Part shown: positions 48,547 to 59,123 of the stretch, in pieces
Layout: each line of letters begins with the position of its first letter
Numbering within the stretch: the stretch's first letter is position 1
Assembly: GCF_029227915.1 (NCBI RefSeq)
Contig: NC_079882.1
Coordinates: 29,130,001-29,194,000 of the forward strand
Origin: Hydractinia symbiolongicarpus
Lineage: Eukaryota; Cnidaria; Hydrozoa; Anthoathecata; Hydractiniidae
DNA: 64,000 bases
Direction of reading: 5' to 3'
The notes under the pieces: model-generated
Seen by the model: only the letters and a program-made list of their open reading frames with translations
The model's database searches: none
What the model was told of the DNA's origin: nothing
Position numbers and translations under genes: made by a program

Positions 48547-49802
48547 TGATTGGAAGTAAAGATTTAAGAAGTGAATACTGTCAAGAACTCGTTGTCAAGT
48601 GGATAGATGAAAATGTCTAAGCCGGAAGCAGCATACGAATGATATACTGATATACCTTCATACAAAATTGTACAACTATTTTTAACAGCGTTAGAAATGC
48701 GTCAGAAATCGCTTTTTTACTGCTATTATGGATGGAGGGTGAGGAAGAGGGGAGGTCATATTGTGAATGACGAAAAGAACTAACGTCGACGAAACAGTAC
48801 CGAAGTGTTGGGACAGCTACACACAAGTGTGTCTGAGGAGACAAAAAAAAGAGAATAAGACAAACCAGGAGAGCGGTGCATCAAATTGGTTAATTATTCT
48901 GCAACTAAAAGATCACGGATACGACTTAAACAAAGAACAGTTTTAAAATGATATATGACTGAGATGTACCAGGATTGTGCACAAGAACTGTAAGTTTTTA
49001 ATGCATATGTAGAAAACAAATCAATATTGCACGCGCGCTCTCTCGTGTAAACAAATGAAGCTTCGTCACACTGCGGGCGCCACAAAGAGTTATTACCGGC
49101 AAACCTTTAGAGAAGTACGAACAGAATGCAGAACATAACTGGACATAAACGCGTGGGTGATATTTCAATAGAAGACAGACAAGCGAAAAGTAAAATGGGT
49201 ACTTGTTAGCAAGGTAGATAGAGGTAGTCTTTGAAACTTTCTGCGCGTTCTTCTGGCGACCATTTTTCTCTCTCCACAGTCCATCACCTTGTTTTATAAT
49301 CAAATGTCCAACTTGCCATTTCTATTCAAAACGCGCATTCCATGAATTTTTAGGGCCATTATGTAGCCGTCCCGCAAGGTTATCATAGGCGTAAAAGAGC
49401 CCCTGTGGTTTATGTTGGTCGCCTATAACGTCTTATCAAACATCCGACAAATATACTAAAAAACTCTTTTATACCAACGGAAAATTTTGTATATGGAGTA
49501 GTTTATCAGTTTCGCTCTTTGTAACATTTCAGTAGTTCAGTGAAGTAATGATTCTTGGGAGGAAAAATGATGGAATAAACACGGTACAATTTTAAATTTT
49601 CCGGTCCCCCGAGAGATAGAGAAATATATGTTCTAGCACAGCTCTTAAAACGCACACGCGCACGCACACAGCACAGTCCCTAATATGCAGCGCTTAGCCA
49701 TGGTTATTCCCTATTAATCAGTGCATAGCAAGGCAGTGTCCCTAATATTTAATGTAGTGATAGGTAGAATAAGAGGTCCAATATTTTCTAACAAATAAAT
49801 TT
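48547..49802 (+). repeat. Tandem duplication, copy 2 (1,256 bp)
   Basis: Differs from copy 1 by only a handful of substitutions. Its right end runs on into the full terminal repeat of the Polinton-like element, so the duplication postdates that insertion. Confidence 0.95.
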
Positions 49803-49993
49803 TCTAACAAATCAACATAAATACAGAGGAAATTTCCTGAGGGAAATAACCGTGTTAGTTTTGAGCAAAATAAAATCTTCCGACAATGTTAAAATTCTAT
49901 ACAATAAAGAGAATGGATTCATACACTGTCAAACAATTACGTGATATTTAAAAAACCCGTGGACTTAAAGGGTATTATAGACTACGTAAGGCT
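49604..49993 (+). repeat. Left terminal inverted repeat of the Polinton-like element
   Basis: Matches the inverse of 60904-61262 with small indels. Shared landmarks are CAGTCCCTAATATGCAGCGC, CTATTAATCAGTGCATAGC and the coding stretch for RTRGLKGYYRLRKA-type sequence. The outer limit is approximate and no target duplication is clear. Confidence 0.9.
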
Positions 49994-52080
49994 GAATTGG
50001 TTGCCCTATTGGAGGACGTACCACAATACGCCTGGAGGCCACCTAAAAGGCTTTCAGTTACACCAACATCGGAGGATGTACCACAGAGGCCACCCAGAAG
50101 GGCCGGACAATGAAAGCCCGTAAGGTCGGTAATCATACTACCAACGACGGAGGCTATGGATGAGAAACAGGAAATATCTAAAAATAGATCGATTGTTGAC
50201 ACTAAGATGCGGGAGAATTCACGGTAAAGGAGGTGCCGATGTTGACGGGTATATCGGGATGGTGCGGCCAAACGTAAAAACCTTGGTTGAGGGGCAGGTA
50301 GAAGATATGGGGTCGGTAAAGATACAGCTGTCACTATGGATAATGTGGAAGAAGAAAAAGACGAACCCGGAGAAGGCCAATGATGATGGGGAGTGCATTA
50401 AGGTGAAGAAAGTCTTCCATAGCAACATAGCTCCGGCATTCCAGGGTAATGACGTAGATGACGTGCTGGAAAGGATGTTTTCCCAAATCAAAACAGACGT
50501 GGATAACCCGGCACTACCCCGGAGTGGCTTTACAATATCCCAAATTCTACACCTCGACGTAGACTTCCACAAATTGAGGCTAACGAGGGACGCATCGTAT
50601 ATAGAAGCACCTAAGTGGATAGCCTCCAAGAAGGCCATTATTAACACATTGAATGAAGACGAGGAGTGTTTCAAATGGGGCATCATCGCTGGTCTAGATC
50701 ATGAGGAGATAGGGAAGAACCCAAGTAGAATATCTCAGATGAGACCATACGTGGGCCAATATAATTGGGAGGGCATAGAGTTCCCTACAAGTATCAAGGA
50801 TATATCAAAGTTCGAGGATAATAACAAGGAGATTGCAGTGAACGTCCTCTATATAGATAGAAAGAGGATCAATATCCTACGTCGATCGGCGCATAACGGG
50901 AGTGGCAAGCAGGTGAATCTACTGGAAATCACTGATGGCAAGAAGAACCACTATACAGCCATCAAAAGTCTCTCACGGCCCCTGGGTATTGAGACCTCTA
51001 AAAATACTGCAAAAATGCACTTTTGCCTGAACTGCCTCCAGGCTTTTCCGACAATTGAATCAAGAAATAAGCACTATGGCTATTGTAAGGACCACTCTGC
51101 AGTCAAGATTACGATGCTAACAGTGGCTAAAAATGGCTATACTATAGTGATGGCAATTCAAGTTATCTACCTGACCATAGACGTCCTGCTATTGGCCGAC
51201 GTCTTCGAGACATTTCAAGGCGTCTGCCTGGACAACTTGAGCTTGATCCCGCACACTTCTACTCCGCACCCGGCTTAGCCAGGAAGGCAGCCCTGAAATT
51301 TACAGGTATCAAATTAGAGCTTTTCACCGATCCCGACATGCTCCTCATGTTCGAGAAGGGTATAAGAGGAGGTATGCCAACAACCTATATGGCTGGGCGA
51401 AGCGTCAAGACCTGCACACGGACGGTTTTAAATGGGTATCTAATGTCGAGGCATTCACTGAAAGGCAGTTCATCAGAAAGCTTGTTGAGGACAACAAGCA
51501 TGAGTACATATTAGAGGTAGATATCGATTACCCCGAAGAACTACATGAGAAACATAATGAGCTTCCGTTCCTGTTCAAACGCAGGACGGTCCACAAGGTT
51601 GAGAAACGATACCTAATTTAGAAAACAAGTGTTAATATGTGGTACATATAAGAGCCTTTTACGAGGCTATAAACCATGGCCTTCAGCTCAAGAATGTGCA
51701 TAGGGTCATCAGGTTCAACCAGAAGGCATGGCTGGCGGGCGGGCTATATCGATCACAACACAAGGCTGAGAACAAACGCAAGGAACGAGTTCGAGAAGGA
51801 CTTTTATAAGCTTAAAGAAGACGGTGTTCGCAAAGCAAAGGGTGTGAAGAGGTGCGTGACCGAAAAATGCATCAGCTTCGATGACTATCGGCAATGCCTG
51901 AACGAGGCCTGTGTGGAAAAGGGCATAGATATCTACAGGAGCCAGGTGCTTATTCAAAACAAGGGCCATAAGGTTTAAACGCAAGAGGTAAACAAGATGG
52001 CACTCAACAGGGTGGATGATAAACGGATTGTACAAAAAGATAAAATTACAACGCTTGGCAGGGGCTATAGGGAAATAAAA
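49921..52080 (+). pseudogene. Protein-primed DNA polymerase B, internally deleted
   Basis: Would replicate the element from protein-bound ends. The N-terminal about 36 residues, inside the terminal repeat, resemble a SAP/Rho-N fold (TVKQLRDI, a stop, KTRGLKGYYRLRKAELVALL). The conserved N-terminal region follows (50160-51120) with a Cys/His cluster CLNCLQAF...HYGYC. The exonuclease region is reduced to a jump at about 51125-51165, landing at DVLLLADVF. A frameshift follows, then NLYGWA, then another break near 51620. Sequence up to about 51830 is NTRLRTNARNEFEKDFYKL; the palm with the YxDTDS catalytic motif is missing, and the C-terminal FDDYRQCL...GHKV...ALNRVDDKR part is fused on (51843-52080). 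Stops include 49950. Not functional. Confidence 0.8.
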
Positions 52081-52161
52081 TAGAGGCATATTTGTATATA
52101 GCCATACTCCTACCCTATGCCCTGATCGCGTTTTGCTTCCTCAGATATCGTCGTATAATAA
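52081..52161 (+). pseudogene. Possible tiny membrane protein without start codon
   Basis: Just after the polymerase stop an open stretch encodes EAYLYIAILLPYALIAF then a basic end (RYRRIIK). An ATA stands where ATG would be expected. It runs in frame into the next gene's ATG at 52150 region. A short single-pass membrane peptide is plausible; low certainty. Confidence 0.3.
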
Positions 52162-52163
52162 AG

Positions 52164-52664
52164 ATGTCATCCAATATTGCACAAGTATTCGACAATGCCT
52201 CTGCAGAATATGAACATGTGAAACCTCCGCCCAATTAGCGTCAGGTCCTAAACGAGGCCCTACGCAAAGCCAAAGGGCACCTTCTGCCCAAAAAATGCAC
52301 AGAGGGTTGTATTGACAAAGCCCCTGACAAGGCCATCAACAAGATTCATAACGAGTACCTTTAACGCGAGCTTCAGGAAAATGGGGAGAAAACAGCTAGA
52401 GCACTGTCTACTCACGTGGTCAATCTGTATGCTAGCATGATTGGTAACTTTGTGGATATTGACAGTGTCGAGGAACTGAGAAAGGATATCGAAGAAGACC
52501 CTATAATCCGAGACTCTATGACAGATGTCGGGATCCTGGTGTACTGCACCATCGCCAGATGTCTTGCACCGCTCCTGGTCCTGTCCCACACGGCCAGGCA
52601 TATGAGCAAGAAGAAGGAGAACGCGGAGGAAGAGGCGGATACGACGGAGGAGACGGCACTATAA
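52164..52664 (+). pseudogene. Element gene of unknown function with two in-frame stops
   Basis: One frame from MSSNIAQVFDNASAEYEH to EEEADTTEETAL, interrupted by TAG/TAA-type stops near 52240 and 52362. It contains KCTEGCID, a Cys pair, and in the second half DPIIRDSMTDVGILVYCTIA followed by a hydrophobic stretch and an acidic tail. No known domain recognised. Confidence 0.5.
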
Positions 52665-52671
52665 TAAAAAA

Positions 52672-53016
52672 ATGAATGAAGAGGATAAACAAGAAGAAAG
52701 AGTCATTACAAAGCCATCAAAGCATCTCGGAAGGGTTGCGCAGGGACACAAGTTGGCGGCATTGATGAAGAAGAGGAAGGAAGAAATGAAGCAACAAGAG
52801 GGTGCTGTAGACCCCGCAGTCAAAGCCTCTTCTGGGACCAGCACCGTACGGTCGATGGACAAAGTCTACATCTATGGGGTCGGGACTTTGGCCATATTGG
52901 CAATAGGCGTCTGGATTTGGTATAAATTTGGCAGGGGTCGGATTGAACCCAACAAGCCGGTGGCTAATCCGGAGCCTCAGCATGGCAAAACCCAGCCCAC
53001 CCCCAGCATCCAATGA
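52672..53016 (+). CDS. Intact small single-pass membrane protein of the element
   Basis: 114 aa with no lesion. Highly charged N-terminal half (about 1-60), one membrane segment at about 66-83 (VYIYGVGTLAILAIGVWIW), then a short basic and Pro-rich tail. It starts 8 bp after the previous stop. Polinton-type elements commonly have such small membrane proteins near the morphogenesis genes; a virion-membrane or packaging role is inference. Confidence 0.55.
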   Translation: MNEEDKQEERVITKPSKHLGRVAQGHKLAALMKKRKEEMKQQEGAVDPAVKASSGTSTVRSMDKVYIYGVGTLAILAIGVWIWYKFGRGRIEPNKPVANPEPQHGKTQPTPSIQ

Positions 53017-53043
53017 ATTTTTGCTAAAAATGACATCTAATAA

Positions 53044-53290
53044 ATGGCAACAAGCAAACATGATGAAAACATGGGACCAAAAGAAACCTTGATTATTGAT
53101 GCCCTATGGGAGTCCGTCAGACCCGTCTTATACACGATACTAATCGCCATGGGCGGAAAGAAGGCCTTGGGGGTTTCCAGGCCCGGTGCCAAGATAGATA
53201 TGGCAGACGGCTTGAAACTAGCTGGTTACATTTTGTACCACCCTGCTTGATCGACGATTACGCGATCAAGCAGGGTGGTACAAAAAATCG
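53044..53290 (+). pseudogene. Small element protein cut by a hairpin
   Basis: MATSKHDENMGPKETL start, then DALWESVRPVLYTILIAMGG. The frame stops at 53248-53250 inside a perfect 23-bp inverted repeat; just beyond, other frames continue with LIDDYAIKQGG-like sequence, so the gene probably once ran on. No family recognised. Confidence 0.4.
53231..53285. repeat. Perfect 23-bp inverted repeat with 9-nt loop
   Basis: TTTTGTACCACCCTGCTTGATCG at the left and its exact inverse at the right, loop ACGATTACG. It falls at a gene 3' end in the element. Confidence 0.9.
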
Positions 53291-53294
53291 TTAA

Positions 53295-53744
53295 TTGCTC
53301 AAAAATAGACCGCCTAGTGAAATTTATATCTCCAAGAGAGATATAGAAAATATGGAAGAGGCCAAGCAGTGCTCAAAATCCGTACCATTGAACCAGTTTA
53401 AGGCAAAGGGTAAAGGGCAACTTACAAAAACATGCATCAAATGCCTTGATCTCGGGAGAATTTTAAAAGGCCACGCCAAACGTCGCATTTACATGCAACC
53501 CATATATGAGTTAATAATCATCCTGCAGGATCATATTTAAGCCCAGTTTAATGAGGGGTATACCTGGGAAAATTATGAGAGACATGTCAATAACAAGGTA
53601 CGATTCAGATACAAGGCTCTAGGGACAAAGCTCTGCCATGCCTGTCGAGGGTCCCTGGAAAAGAGTCATGGGGGTGTGTTAGTATGTACAGGCTATGCAA
53701 CCCTGTACCCCAGGATACATGATCGAAAGTGGAGCAACTATTAG
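53295..53744 (+). pseudogene. Cysteine-containing element protein, one in-frame stop
   Basis: Starts MLKNRPPSEIYISKRDIENM and includes TCIKCLDLG. A TAA at 53538-53540 interrupts it; beyond it the same frame continues with KLCHACRGSLEKSHGG and VCTGYA, ending with TAG at about 53744. Two CxxC pairs suggest zinc binding. No family recognised. Confidence 0.45.
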
Positions 53745-53747
53745 TAA

Positions 53748-54340
53748 ATGGATGTCGTAAGAGTTCCGCATACGGCAATATTTACAGGTCCGACGTCTTG
53801 CGGTAAGATGCAACGTGTTTTAAACCTGTTGAGCATGAGTATAGGGGACACTATCACAATATAGTGATACTTTGCCCTACCCTACGGTGGAATGCCACCT
53901 ATTTGGAGAGGCCATCACTTTGGAAGGATAGCTATGTGTTCCTGATAGACCCCAAGGACCAACCTTTCGAATGGATATCAAAACTATCCTCATTGCTGGC
54001 AGAGAAGGAGAGTCTTTTCGTGGTTGATGACATGATATCCGACGAAAACCTCGATAAAAAAAGGCAGCCCTTGCTTGAATTGGCCATTTCGGGTAGGCAT
54101 CGCAAGCACAGGTTATGGCTACTCACGCAGTTGTATACTGCCCTGCCCAAGAATTTGAGGAGGCAGAAGAAAGCCTTGTTTTTATGGTATCCGAACGAAC
54201 GATCAGATATGAAAATGATAGATGAGGAGACGAACTTGATCCCCGATTGGTCGGATATTAAGGCCGAATTGAAAAAATCAAAACACGCTTACTTGTACGT
54301 AAGATTGGAACATCCCATAACCTGGAAGTTTCTTGAATGA
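53748..54340 (+). pseudogene. FtsK/A32-like DNA-packaging ATPase, frameshifted
   Basis: Such ATPases pump element DNA into capsids. The Walker A region reads FTGPTSCGKM, with Met where Ser/Thr is expected, and Walker B reads SLFVVDDMISDE. A frameshift lies at about 53825-53864; the remaining 158 codons (CPTLRW..., LLTQLYTALPKNLRRQKKAL, ending WKFLE) are open. The lysine-adjacent change plus the frameshift argue for loss of function. Confidence 0.75.
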
Positions 54341-54378
54341 CCATACAAACGATCTACCTTTTGAGATGACGAAAAAAG

Positions 54379-55020
54379 ATGTCATCTCAAAAGATTGTTA
54401 TGGTGCTTGCCCCACACGTAGAAATCATATACGACGATTGTGAGACCCCATGGTTCAAAAGAGCTTATCTTAGTAGACTTTTGGGTATTGTAAGGATTAA
54501 AACATCATACAGAGATATTAAAGGACAACGTAGGGATAAACTTTCTCAATCATCCTCGTCCCGATTAGGTATGCTAGAAAGAGGGAAAAATAGGCATGAT
54601 ATATTTATTTCCGCCGAAGTCGTCACGGAAACCCTGGTTCGATGCAAAAGCTTGGATGCCATTAAAATTGCGAGGCGTTGTGGTATGGAAATCCAAAACA
54701 TAAAGCTTTGATGCAAGAAGGAAGGCACCCTTTGTAACATCCGCACCGCTTTTGACGGTGAAGATATGGTGACGCAGCATCATATTGATGGATATAAGAT
54801 CGACCTGTACTTCCTGAGGTACAGATTGGCTATCGAATGTGATGAAATTGGACATGATGATAGGGATATAGGCTACGAGGTAAGGAGACAAAAACATATT
54901 AAGCAAGTCTTGGGATGCACCTTCATACGATATAACCCCGATACCCCCAACTTCTACATTTTTCATATCATTAACAAGATTTATCGCTATGTGTTTGCCG
55001 AAATTAACCTAGAGGACTAG
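54379..55020 (+). pseudogene. Two-domain element protein with C-terminal DUF559/VSR-like nuclease region, one stop
   Basis: A single reading frame of 213 codons split by one TGA at 54709-54711. The first half (SQKIVMVLAPHVEIIYDDCE...DIFISAEVVTETL...LDAIKIARRCG) resembles the MSV199-type domain found in large DNA viruses; that match is tentative. The second half (IDGYKIDLYFLRYRLAIECD then EIGHDDR and CTFIRYNPD) resembles DUF559/very-short-patch-repair endonucleases of the PD-(D/E)XK fold, with candidate acidic residues in IDLYF and ECDE. It lies between the packaging ATPase and capsid genes. Confidence 0.55.
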
Positions 55021-55029
55021 GCGGGCATG

Positions 55030-55060
55030 ATTTTCACTACTTTTGCGGGTAGTGAAAATT
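55030..55060. terminator. Hairpin between nuclease-like and capsid genes
   Basis: ATTTTCACTAC and GTAGTGAAAAT are perfect inverses separated by 8 nt. It lies a few bases after a stop codon and before the capsid gene; possibly a transcript-end or RNA-stability signal. Confidence 0.4.
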
Positions 55061-55140
55061 ATATTCAAAAGTTGTGGGTTTTCAACCCCTCCTTTATTGA
55101 CCGGTTTGGGTTCGAGATAAAAGGTAGTGAAATATCAAAA

Positions 55141-56289
55141 GATGGAAGCCTATGTACAAAAAAAGCAAGTAAGGGGTTATGATATTCGGGTACCTGTGCT
55201 GCATTGCTGTATAAAGGCAGGATTAGTAACTGGTTATTGCCCTACCTGCTCATATTTGATCTGACGCTGACGGGGACCAATACAACAAGAACCATCGTGT
55301 CGAACATAGGTAAATCTCTGGTGAAAAGCCTACGTATCACTCTGAATGGTAAAGAGGTCCAGAACATATCGGATTACAACATTCTAGCCGTCTATAGGGA
55401 TCTTTGACTACCAAAACTTGATAGAGACAACAACCTTATTCTGCAAGGCATCAATCCAAACAACGGTTCGATTAGGGCCCTGCAGGTAAGTGCTGGTGGC
55501 CACGTGGGGACCGATGAAGAAAAGACCATCGTGGCAGCCTATGGGAACACCTTTTGCATACCCCTTGGAAGGATGTTTGAGTTAACTAATGATCTTCCAT
55601 TCTACCCGGCAGGACTCCATGACCGCCTCCAGTTCATCGTAAATTTCGCGCCTTACGGTGACGTCATCAAAAATGGAGGGAAAGCAGTATCGGGGTCTGC
55701 AGCAGCCAAGGCAGCCGATGCTGCGTATAAAATTAGCACTATCAGGCTCGAATTTGATAAAATCACTTATGAAGGCTTGGCAAGTGCTATGATGTCACGA
55801 TATGCAAGACTCGCTTTGCCATATGAAAGGGTGCTTAGAATGAAAGTAGTTACAATGAAGAAAGCGGATACCAGTTACAACCTCCAGATTGATGCCCCTG
55901 CCAAATCATTCAAAGGTGTGTTACTACTCTTCATAGACCCCCTAAAAGTGAAGCCCTATGCTGGTGTTAACGAAACGTTTTATAACCCCAAAATATAAAA
56001 GACATCTACTCCCACGCAATGTTGCCCAATGATCATTTGGAACAAGTTGTGAACCTCTTTGGCAACCACGACTCTAATGTCAAGATCGGCCAGTTTTTCA
56101 ATGAAAGGTATGCCTTATTTGTGGACTTTCGGGCATCTCCTGAAAATATTTTGCATGGTAAGTGATGGCATAACCTTGCACATTACCAAAAAAACCGACG
56201 GAACAGGGGACTTTAGATGTTACGTGTATCTCCTGCAAGATGCGCAAATGAGTATTTTGGATGGTAGACTGGATAGGGTGGAGTATTGA
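55141..56289 (+). pseudogene. Polinton/adintovirus-like major capsid protein, broken
   Basis: Forms the capsid shell (double jelly-roll family in Polintons). Similar to cnidarian Polinton capsid proteins by recognisable stretches: LLPYLLIFDLTLTGTNTTRT, LPFYPAGLHDRLQFIVNF, EGLASAMMSRYARLALPYER, FKGVLLLFIDP. Lesions: a frameshift near 55190, a TGA at 55405-55407, a stop at 55996-55998 with a shift into HAMLPND-like sequence, and a further break near 56160 before ITLHITKKTDGTGDFRCYVY. Recognition is from memory of the family, not a search. Confidence 0.7.
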
Positions 56290-56297
56290 AATAAAGA

Positions 56298-56692
56298 TGG
56301 CTACTCTTATGATCATGGCTGGGGGCGCGTTAATCAACGCCTTAGAGTTCAGTGGGTCAAATTATCTATTTAGCAAACTTTCGGGACACGGGGAGACGGA
56401 GCGCAGGTGTCATGACCTTGCGATAGAAAAGCTCAATGCAGCCCAGGCGGAGTGGATACGGAAACGGCAAGCCAAACTCGATTGGTTTGCGATGAACGAG
56501 AGAGGCAAATAAAAGCAGGTAAGAACATAGGAGAGCTTGACAACGATATGTATAGTTTTATATTGCCTCCGATAAAAAGGCCCCACAATTGAAGGATTTT
56601 TACGTACCTTCGAAGCAACAACAAGATGGGGAATTGGCCTTTGTTGTTGGCTCATTATCCCCGCTGGGCTTCGTAGCTTACAAACTTTTGTA
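56298..56692 (+). pseudogene. Small element membrane protein, frameshifted near its end
   Basis: Open from MATLMIMAGGALINALEFSG for 72 codons, then broken at about 56513; further fragments in other frames (ELDNDMYSF, then QQQDGELAFVVGSL-like and GFVAYKL-like sequence) mark the old C-terminal part with a second hydrophobic stretch. A helical Arg/Lys/Gln-rich middle lies between. Recurs next to capsid genes in related elements; role unknown. Confidence 0.5.
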
Positions 56693-56797
56693 ACAACGTG
56701 CGTTTTTAACATGTATAGAATAAAGACATGTCAAAAACATCACACATTATTACAGAGAAAGAGGCTGAAAAATTAAGGCAATAGGCAATATGAGTTG

Positions 56798-57192
56798 ATG
56801 AAAATCGCTGGAGATGACATGCCTTTGCTTGAAAATCTTAAAACACTCTTCAAGGAGCAGGGTCTTACCATAGCCAGCATAGTCTCCGCTGTGGGTCTGC
56901 TGGTTTCCACCATTGTCCTTGACGTTGCTGGAGGGGTTGCTGCAGGGGGAAGTGCCGCGGGGGGGAGGAAGGGGGTGGTGAAAAAGGGTTCTTGCAGAAG
57001 CAACTCGACAGGCTCGGAAATTTCTTAAAATATCTGGCAGGCAAGGCGGGTGTTGCGTTACCCGGGATCATCGGTACGGTAGTCTCGTTCCTTCTGAGGG
57101 TAGCTGCCAAAGTTATCGAATATGCGGCGAAACATCTCTATCTCGCCATCGCAGCTGCTGCCGGATTGGTCGTGCTCCATATCAGGAAATAG
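56798..57192 (+). pseudogene. Gly/Ala-rich hydrophobic element protein (pX-like?), frameshifted
   Basis: Starts MKIAGDDMPLLENLKTLFKE, followed by a hydrophobic segment (IASIVSAVGLLVSTIVL) and a Gly/Ala-rich stretch. A frameshift near 56970-56990 shifts to KQLDRLGNFLKYLAGKAG, then GIIGTVVSFLL and LAIAAAAGLVVLHIRK. Two or three membrane-type segments. Placement after capsid genes recalls the small core or membrane-active proteins of adintoviruses; this is inference. Confidence 0.5.
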
Positions 57193-57194
57193 GC

Positions 57195-57422
57195 CTATTT
57201 TTTCAGCAATATATATGCGAGGATGAGGCTGACCCCTGTTATAATAATAGCAATCTTGGTATCCTCGTGTTGATTTTGTGGGGGTTGTTCGGGTATTGGG
57301 GGCGTGACATGTTTGGGAGGTGTAGGAGGTATAGATGGTATGGCCTGTTTAGTATGATCAGGAGTATGTATAGGAGACATAGGATGCGTGTCATGCTTGG
57401 GTCGTAGTTTGATGTGTGCCAC
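57195..57422 (-). CDS. Small Pro-rich tail-anchored membrane protein
   Basis: 75 aa: a Pro/His/Thr-rich N-terminal part (IPSIPPTPPKHVTPPIPE) and one C-terminal membrane segment (IAIIITGVSLILAYILL) ending KK. The upstream frame is open to about 57478, so the start is uncertain. It ends three bases from the convergent gene on the other strand. No family recognised. Confidence 0.45.
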   Translation of the reverse strand: MAHIKLRPKHDTHPMSPIHTPDHTKQAIPSIPPTPPKHVTPPIPEQPPQNQHEDTKIAIIITGVSLILAYILLKK

Positions 57423-57477
57423 ATGTCTGATGGTATGCCTGAGAGGTGCGGCATGCCCCGCATTAGGCCTATTATTC

Positions 57478-58414
57478 TAGTCAAGCCTGATACCAATCAT
57501 CGCACTTGCAGGGGCAATTAAAATATTATTATTGTAGCCAACAATTTTGCCAATACGCAGATTCATATCGGAGGGTAACATGTACACGTGATGCATGACA
57601 GCGAAGTTCACCGGGGTCCTGGCATATTGCAGTACCTTCTGGAACTCGGTGATGTCATGGCTTACATTCTCTTCCCTTTGGACCATAGCCTCACATTTCT
57701 GCAGTAAAATTTGCCTTGCTGTATAATTGTCTGCATTAGATTCAATCAACGATGCTTTGGCACCTGCTTACGATCCTAGCAAAAGGATCACATAAACCCT
57801 GATACTCTTACTCAGCTTAGTCAGGCCCTCTGACGTCAGACCTTGGCTTGTGGGCAAAATAAACTTGGCCCAATCACCATCAACCTGCGGCCACCATCTA
57901 CCATCTGTCAATGACGACATGACACCCTTGAATTTATACAGGGCATTAGCATCTGCACCGTACTCGCAGCATACCTGTGCGTATCCGGATGCGGAGTAGA
58001 GATTTTTATACTGTTTGAACCCATCGTCTTAAGGGTCATACGGGTACCTTCATCCTTGCCAGGATGCGACGCATATGGTAATAGACATGGGATTTAAAAA
58101 TCGAGTTAATAAGGGTACTGAGCCCGTCATGTGCTTGGTACAGATGGCTAGGGCTGTTGTTGCGCAATGGGTGAGGAAATTTACCTGAATATTTCAATAA
58201 TTTAGTGCCTATCTTTTCCAATTCACATTAACAGGTCATCAAGGTAGGTCGTGGCGACCTTTATGGCGTATTTGGTAAACTCCGGAAAGGCCACGGAAAT
58301 ATGGGACTCCGTAATCACGTAGAGGTCTTGGTGCTCCAAATTAGTAACACCAAGTGGCCACTCTCCCCTGTTGGAATTTTATTTTGCCACGGGGATGTAT
58401 TGGTATATGTTCAT
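57478..58414 (-). pseudogene. Element protein of about 310 residues, unknown function, multiple frameshifts
   Basis: Starts MNIYQYIPVAK then a stop. Recognisable blocks in shifting frames are HQDLYVITESHISVAFPEFT, IGTKLLKYSGKFPHPLRNNS, SGYAQVCCEYGADANALYKF, MSSLTDGRWWPQVDGDWAKF and NADNYTARQILLQKCEAMVQ, ending ASAMIGIRLD. Breaks lie near 58380, 58220, 58036 and 57768. No domain recognised; the size and position suggest a virion or DNA-handling protein. Confidence 0.5.
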
Positions 58415-58431
58415 TTCTTAAAACAAAGGAG

Positions 58432-59123
58432 ATGAAACAACTGTATATTACAGACATCGATAAACCTAGGATTTTCGAGGACTACCTGGGACAGGACAAT
58501 CGCATTGCATTGAAATCGATAAGCATCAGGCCTGGATGGCTGAACTTATACAGCGACAACGACATTACGATCCAACAACGACATTACGATCAGGAAAGTG
58601 GGACCTGATCAGAGGGTGACTCGCATCTCTATTGTGAATGGTTTGTATAGGATCGATGATATCGCGGCTATTGTCAACAGCCAGGCAGAGGACAAGATCA
58701 AGCTTTTCGTATTGAAAAATGGCTACTGTGGGCTCCGTGTCAACGATGGGTACTCGGTGGTGATTCATCGACCATTGCAGGAGCTCCTAGGCCTACCCTA
58801 TGACCCTGCAAAAAAGTATTATATGAAGGGTGACTACGACAGCTTATACAGGACCGATACATATCAGAAATTGAGACTTATTTGTCCACAATTAGATGAA
58901 GATGACTGTCTTTTGGATGGGAAAAATCCAAGGTTCTAGCCCTACTTCCTACCAGGGAGTTAAACGCCTGGGGAGACATGTTAACCTGGAGTTTTGATAC
59001 CCCTGTTTACCTTCCACTTAAGGGGTCCATTGACCATCTGAAGTTTATGCTAACGGACGTCTATCATCACGAGAAGAACGCACGTTTTTTGACATTACAA
59101 TATGCATTCTCAAAGAATAAATG
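58432..59123 (+). pseudogene. Candidate penton-like minor capsid protein, frameshifted
   Basis: Starts MKQLYITDIDKPRIFEDYLG, preceded by AAGGAG. A small deletion at about 58590 shifts frame into PDQRVTRISIVNGLYRIDDI, continuing to DEDDCLLDGKNPRF with a stop at 58937-58939. Further fragments (WGDMLTWSFDTPVY-like, GSIDHLKFMLTDVY, LTLQYAFSK) in another frame reach 59123. Beta-rich, charged pattern and a final LTDV...LTLQY strand resemble single-jelly-roll penton proteins; this call is tentative. Confidence 0.4.

Noticed and set aside
47361-49303. Paired minus-strand open frames of 63-101 codons
   Set aside because: They recur only because the 1,256-bp segment is duplicated; no motif, and frames overlap one another.
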